From the NCBI GenBank assembly GCA_030704615.1, contig CM060732.1, positions 75,063,053-75,127,052 on the forward strand: a stretch of DNA of 64,000 nucleotides, in the 5' to 3' direction. The notes under the pieces are model-generated. The model saw nothing but the letters and a program-made list of their open reading frames with translations, made no database searches and was not told the DNA's origin. Both the position numbers and the translations under genes were made by a program. The number at the start of each line of letters is the position of its first letter. Position 1 is the stretch's first letter. Positions 63,163 to 64,000 of the stretch are shown here, in pieces. This stretch comes from Takakia lepidozioides (taxonomy: Eukaryota; Streptophyta; Takakiopsida; Takakiales; Takakiaceae).

Positions 63163-63239
63163 GTAGAGTATCATTGGTATCATATGAATAAAATGTAGCT
63201 GTGATGTTGCAAGGTATGGAATGAATAGCACAGCTCGGA

Positions 63240-64000
63240 CTTACGAAGAAAACTTACAAAGAAGGTAACTGCGGCCTGATGATTTGAAACAGAGTGTTAA
63301 ATTAAACCATCAATACTCTGGAGGAGCCCGGGTGCTGCGCCTAGAGAGTAGGTACTCGATTACTAAAAGCGTGGAGGCAGTTGTGGCCCAGCCACGACGT
63401 ACGGGAGCGGGGCCCCAGCGCTGACCTTAAGTCGTACTGAGATCAAGTACATCAGCGCGTGGCTCAGGCGTGAGGCCCTGAAGCGTGCGAGCAGGGTGCG
63501 GGTTTTTACCCGCTGGATAACCAAAAGTTGAGACGGACCGGCGGACGTTGGCGTTAATCGCAGCGGTCCACGGTTTGGACCGCTACGCGCGGATCTGCAC
63601 CCCGCCACGTGGCGGGGGCGTTTTACCCAGCGGGCAATGCGTCTGCAAATTCCCTTAAAGGGGGGTATTATTACCTTTAGCTATTAGATTCAATTTATAC
63701 CCCTCTAAGGGTTAGGAGCCATTATCTAAGGCGCCAGTGGTAGATAAAATCTAGGATTTTAGGAGGACATAGCCTTGGAGGGAAGCGTTCTTATGACTCC
63801 AAGAGAGAGCCAAGCGGGCCTGGGAGCAGTGAGCTAGAGGCAGAGACCTCGAGAGACAAGGGAGGAGAGAAAGTACTCTGTCCTAAAAACTCGATTACAG
63901 TGAGCCTTTGTTTCAGAGCCCAAGGTAGAGGATGACTTTTTCCACGGAGGGAAAGCGCACCAGCGCCTTAAATTAATGTAAGGGGGTGAAATCTGGCTTG
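63240..64000. other. Region of different base composition at right edge, no gene seen
   Basis: 63300-63620 is markedly GC-rich (for example gcggggccccagcgctg and ccgccacgtggcggggg) against an AT-rich surrounding. It has no coding frame I recognise. This could be one end of an LTR retrotransposon or other repeat that continues beyond the window. Confidence 0.4.

Overview
This is nuclear DNA from a land plant. The genes have many introns with GT-AG borders, encode chloroplast-targeted proteins, and sit among transposon debris. The mix (several nearly identical DYW-type PPR editing genes, a choline monooxygenase, a plant L1-type LINE) suggests a seed-free vascular plant, most likely a homosporous fern. 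That placement is inference.

Layout. 14-10061 (-): 5' 764 codons of chloroplast SECA1 in 15 exons, running off the left edge. 10062-10895: shared divergent promoter. 10896-13157 (+): spliceosomal SmE in six small exons. 14127-19661 (-): choline monooxygenase in ten exons, tail-to-tail with SmE. 21700-23640 (-): an atypical IQD-like calmodulin-binding protein. 26332-27414 (-): a frameshifted F-box/kelch-like pseudogene. 27664-28802: a complete non-autonomous hAT element with an 8-bp target duplication. 30291-33325 (-): dead PPR locus A. 34891-35578: a TTAA-flanked piggyBac-like element. 35803-39690 (+): intact PPR locus B. 41251-43447 (+): a six-exon chloroplast membrane protein with INSIG-like topology. 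44628-46640: an inverted repeat carrying Dof-like zinc-finger relics. 46882-49340: a minisatellite, a MITE and a Ty3/gypsy relic. 50372-55158 (-): PPR locus C. 56690-60830 (-): a broken LINE with two copies of one MITE, each flanked by a 4-bp duplication. 63067-63162 (+): a single LysM exon.

Main result. The three PPR loci are not simple intronless genes. At locus B, five small upstream exons join in phase to the large PPR-DYW exon. They encode an array of motifs matching the PDF motif of OSB organellar single-stranded DNA-binding proteins. The motif is split by introns after its first half, and the large exon opens with its second half. The predicted product (1017 aa) joins an OSB-type nucleic-acid-binding array to a PLS-DYW C-to-U editing protein. 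Loci A and C carry decayed versions, and the three loci hold 2, 4 and 6 copies of a 303-bp PPR unit.

How genes relate: SECA1 (thylakoid protein import), choline monooxygenase (glycine betaine synthesis in the stroma), the INSIG-like protein and probably the PPR proteins act in chloroplasts or mitochondria. SmE and the IQD-like protein act outside organelles. They are neighbours, not a pathway.
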